Shown piece by piece: positions 15,503 to 17,039 of a DNA stretch of 17,039 nucleotides. Within the stretch, counting starts at the first letter, position 1; the number at the start of each line of letters is the position of its first letter. Made by a program: the position numbers and the translations under genes. Origin of the DNA: an uncultured bacterium (GTDB taxonomy: Bacteria; Bacillota; Clostridia; Oscillospirales; Ruminococcaceae); the NCBI GenBank assembly GCA_905214345.1, contig CAJMLV010000050.1, positions 1 to 17,039 of the forward strand, in the 5' to 3' direction. Below the pieces are notes generated by a model. It was not told the origin of the DNA and made no database searches. It saw nothing but the letters and a program-made list of their open reading frames with translations.

Positions 15503-15532
15503 TTGACATTGTTGTCCCAGGGGGCGTATAAT
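15503..15532 (+). promoter_or_regulatory. Consensus sigma-A promoter of the MATE transporter gene
   Basis: Perfect TTGACA (15503-15508), an 18-bp spacer, and perfect TATAAT (15527-15532). It is the strongest promoter match in the window. The DNA before it (15334-15502) holds no gene I can support; one weak inverted repeat, AAATCC/GGATTT near 15416-15437, could be an operator. Confidence 0.88.
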
Positions 15533-15584
15533 AGCCGGTACACAGTATCATACAAAATCATGTGAAGGGGAAGTGCATGCAATC

Positions 15585-16946
15585 ATGACCGACACCGCAC
15601 AGAGCCGATCAGTACAGCCCATGTTCAACCGAAGGACATTGGAGCGGCTGATTTTTCCCATGTTTGTGGAGCAGCTGCTGAGCGTAACCATGGGTATGGC
15701 GGATACCCTGATGGTATCCGGCGTGGGTGAGGCCGCTGTTTCCAGCGTAAGCCTGGTGGACAGCATCAATATCCTGATCATTCAGATCCTGTCTGCCCTG
15801 GCCACCGGCGGCGCGGTCATCAGCAGCCAGTACATCGGCCGCCGGGACGGCGAAAACGCCCGGCGCAGTGCCGCCCAGCTGTACATGGTCCTGGCAGTTT
15901 CCACTGTGACGGTGATGCTGCTGACCCTGATGCTCTGCCGTCCCATTCTGCGGTTGGTGTTCGGTCAGATCGACGACGACGTAATGGGGTTTGCCCAGAC
16001 GTATTTCATCATCAGTGCCCTGTCTTACCCGTTTATCGGCGCTTACAACGCGGGCGCGGCTTTGTTCCGGGCCCAGGGCAACAGCCGCATCAGCATGCTG
16101 GCCAGCCTGGTCATGAACATCATCAACATTGCGGGCAATGCCCTGCTGATCTACGGGTTCGGTCTGGGGGTTCTGGGCGCTGCCCTGGCCACTCTGGTGG
16201 GCCGTGTGTTTGCCGCCTGCTGGGTGTTCTGGCAGCAACAGCAGTTTGAAAATCCCCTGCGCATCGAACGGCTGCAGGACATGCGCCCCGACCGCTCCAT
16301 GATTCTGCGGATTCTGGGCATCGGCGTACCGTCCGGCCTGGAAAACGGCATGTTCCAGATCGGCAAGCTCTGCGTGAGCAGCCTGACATCCACCCTGGGC
16401 ACCTCTGCCATTGCGGCCAATGCGGTGGCAAACTCCATCAGCAGCCTGACCAACATTCCCGGCAATACCATGAGCCTGGCCATGATCCCGGTGGTGGGCC
16501 AGTGCCTGGGCGCCGGAGAGAAAAAGCAGGCCCGCCACTACGCCTGGACCCTGCTGGGAATTGCCTTTGTGGGGCTGGCTGCCACAAACGCGGCACTGTT
16601 TGTGGGCGCTCCCCTGCTGTGCCGGATCTACAACCTTACCCCCGAAGCCACCGCCATGTGCGAGCAGGTGCTGCATTGGTTCGCAGTGTTCAGCGTTTTC
16701 TTCTGGGCCACCAGCTTTACCCTGCCCAACGCCCTGCGTTCCGGCGGCGATACCAAGTACACCATGACGGTGAGTATCTTCAGCATGTGGCTGTTCCGGG
16801 TCATCCTGAGCTACTTCTTTGTACTGCACCTCGACATGGGGCTGCTGGGCGTCTGGATGGGCATGTTTGTCGACTGGATCTGCCGCAGCACCTTCTTTAT
16901 GATCCGTTTTGTGCGCGGCAAATGGATGGATCACAAGGTCATCTGA
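15585..16946 (+). CDS. MATE-family multidrug/cation antiporter
   Basis: A 453-residue integral membrane protein with about twelve hydrophobic segments in two similar halves, matching the multidrug and toxin extrusion family that exports organic cations or drugs in exchange for Na+ or H+. Family marks are the N-terminal IFPMFVEQLLSVTMGMADTLM, the segment ISSQYIGRRDGENARR after helix 2, FRAQGNSRISMLASLVMNIIN in the first half, and the matching PNALRSGGDTKYTM in the second. Start choice is uncertain: GAAGGGG (15564-15570) is 14 nt before the ATG at 15585 but only 2 nt before an in-frame GTG at 15573; I prefer the ATG. It has its own consensus promoter. No obvious terminator follows before the repeat at 16988. 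Substrate unknown. Confidence 0.92.
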   Translation: MTDTAQSRSVQPMFNRRTLERLIFPMFVEQLLSVTMGMADTLMVSGVGEAAVSSVSLVDSINILIIQILSALATGGAVISSQYIGRRDGENARRSAAQLYMVLAVSTVTVMLLTLMLCRPILRLVFGQIDDDVMGFAQTYFIISALSYPFIGAYNAGAALFRAQGNSRISMLASLVMNIINIAGNALLIYGFGLGVLGAALATLVGRVFAACWVFWQQQQFENPLRIERLQDMRPDRSMILRILGIGVPSGLENGMFQIGKLCVSSLTSTLGTSAIAANAVANSISSLTNIPGNTMSLAMIPVVGQCLGAGEKKQARHYAWTLLGIAFVGLAATNAALFVGAPLLCRIYNLTPEATAMCEQVLHWFAVFSVFFWATSFTLPNALRSGGDTKYTMTVSIFSMWLFRVILSYFFVLHLDMGLLGVWMGMFVDWICRSTFFMIRFVRGKWMDHKVI

Positions 16947-16987
16947 GTACCAATCAATCATCAAAAAAGCGGGCAGCGTGTTCCGAA

Positions 16988-17039
16988 TGAACTGCACCCC
17001 ATTTGTTAGACAGTATGATATACTGAATAACAAATGGGG
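16988..17039. mobile_element. Probable end of an IS3-family (IS150-group) element or derived palindromic mini-element, cut by the window edge
   Basis: TGAACTGCACCCC followed by a TTAGACA block resembles, from memory, the terminal inverted repeat of IS150-group insertion sequences. Within it, CCCCATTTGTTA (16997-17008) pairs with TAACAAATGGGG (17028-17039), and CAGTAT/ATACTG pair inside, with a GAT centre, forming one nearly perfect 43-bp palindrome. Such a hairpin just inside the end could block transcription into a transposase gene. Because the window ends exactly at the last paired G, a full IS and a short MITE-like palindrome cannot be told apart. No transposase is visible. Confidence 0.5.

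Noticed and set aside
15609..17033. 474-codon minus-strand frame opposite the MATE gene
   Set aside because: The plus strand encodes an unmistakable twelve-segment transporter; the opposite translation is His/Gln/Gly-rich without domains.
1..17039. CRISPR array, rRNA, phage or plasmid genes
   Set aside because: No regularly spaced direct repeats, conserved rRNA blocks, integrase, capsid or replication genes were seen on either strand.

Overview
This window looks like a piece of a GC-rich gut Clostridia chromosome, most like the Oscillospiraceae (Faecalibacterium, Gemmiger and Subdoligranulum type). That is inferred from protein style, strong GGAGG ribosome sites, sigma-A promoters and the gene repertoire; no phylogenetic marker is present. 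No rRNA, tRNA or CRISPR array was seen, and no gene-free stretch exceeds 300 bases. The largest gaps are 15295-15584, 14437-14655 and 11022-11246, and each holds regulatory signals described below.

Left part (1-3170, + strand): the 3' end of an AraC/YesN-type regulator overlaps by 8 nt an LplA/YtcQ-type sugar-binding lipoprotein. A nitrilase-superfamily amidohydrolase follows, with its own promoter and a hairpin over its -10 element. A strong 17-bp hairpin terminator separates these genes from the convergent operon.

Centre (3174-11250, - strand): a tight operon of five glycoside hydrolases, transcribed right to left as GH88, GH39, GH28, GH36 and GH43. All five lack an export signal and have gaps of 5 to 44 nt. 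A promoter is visible at 11100-11128. With the lipoprotein, the picture is of import of decorated uronic-acid oligosaccharides (pectin, rhamnogalacturonan or gum type) followed by cytoplasmic dismantling: unsaturated uronyl cap (GH88), uronic-acid backbone (GH28-like), xylose or arabinose (GH39, GH43) and galactose (GH36) side groups. Permease genes are not in the window.

Just upstream of that operon sits a class B penicillin-binding protein gene broken at its 3' end. It keeps the SxxK and SxN motifs but loses the KTG region, so the glycan operon appears to abut a rearrangement junction. Divergent from it is an Ogt-type DNA-repair methyltransferase with a terminator built into its stop codon.

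Right part (13231-17039): a MalY/PatB-type aminotransferase (probable cystathionine beta-lyase) is divergent from a YheO/DauR-type PAS-HTH regulator, with an A+T-rich, hairpin-bearing spacer. A MATE-family efflux pump follows, behind a consensus promoter. The window ends in a palindromic sequence resembling the terminal repeat of an IS3-family (IS150-group) element.
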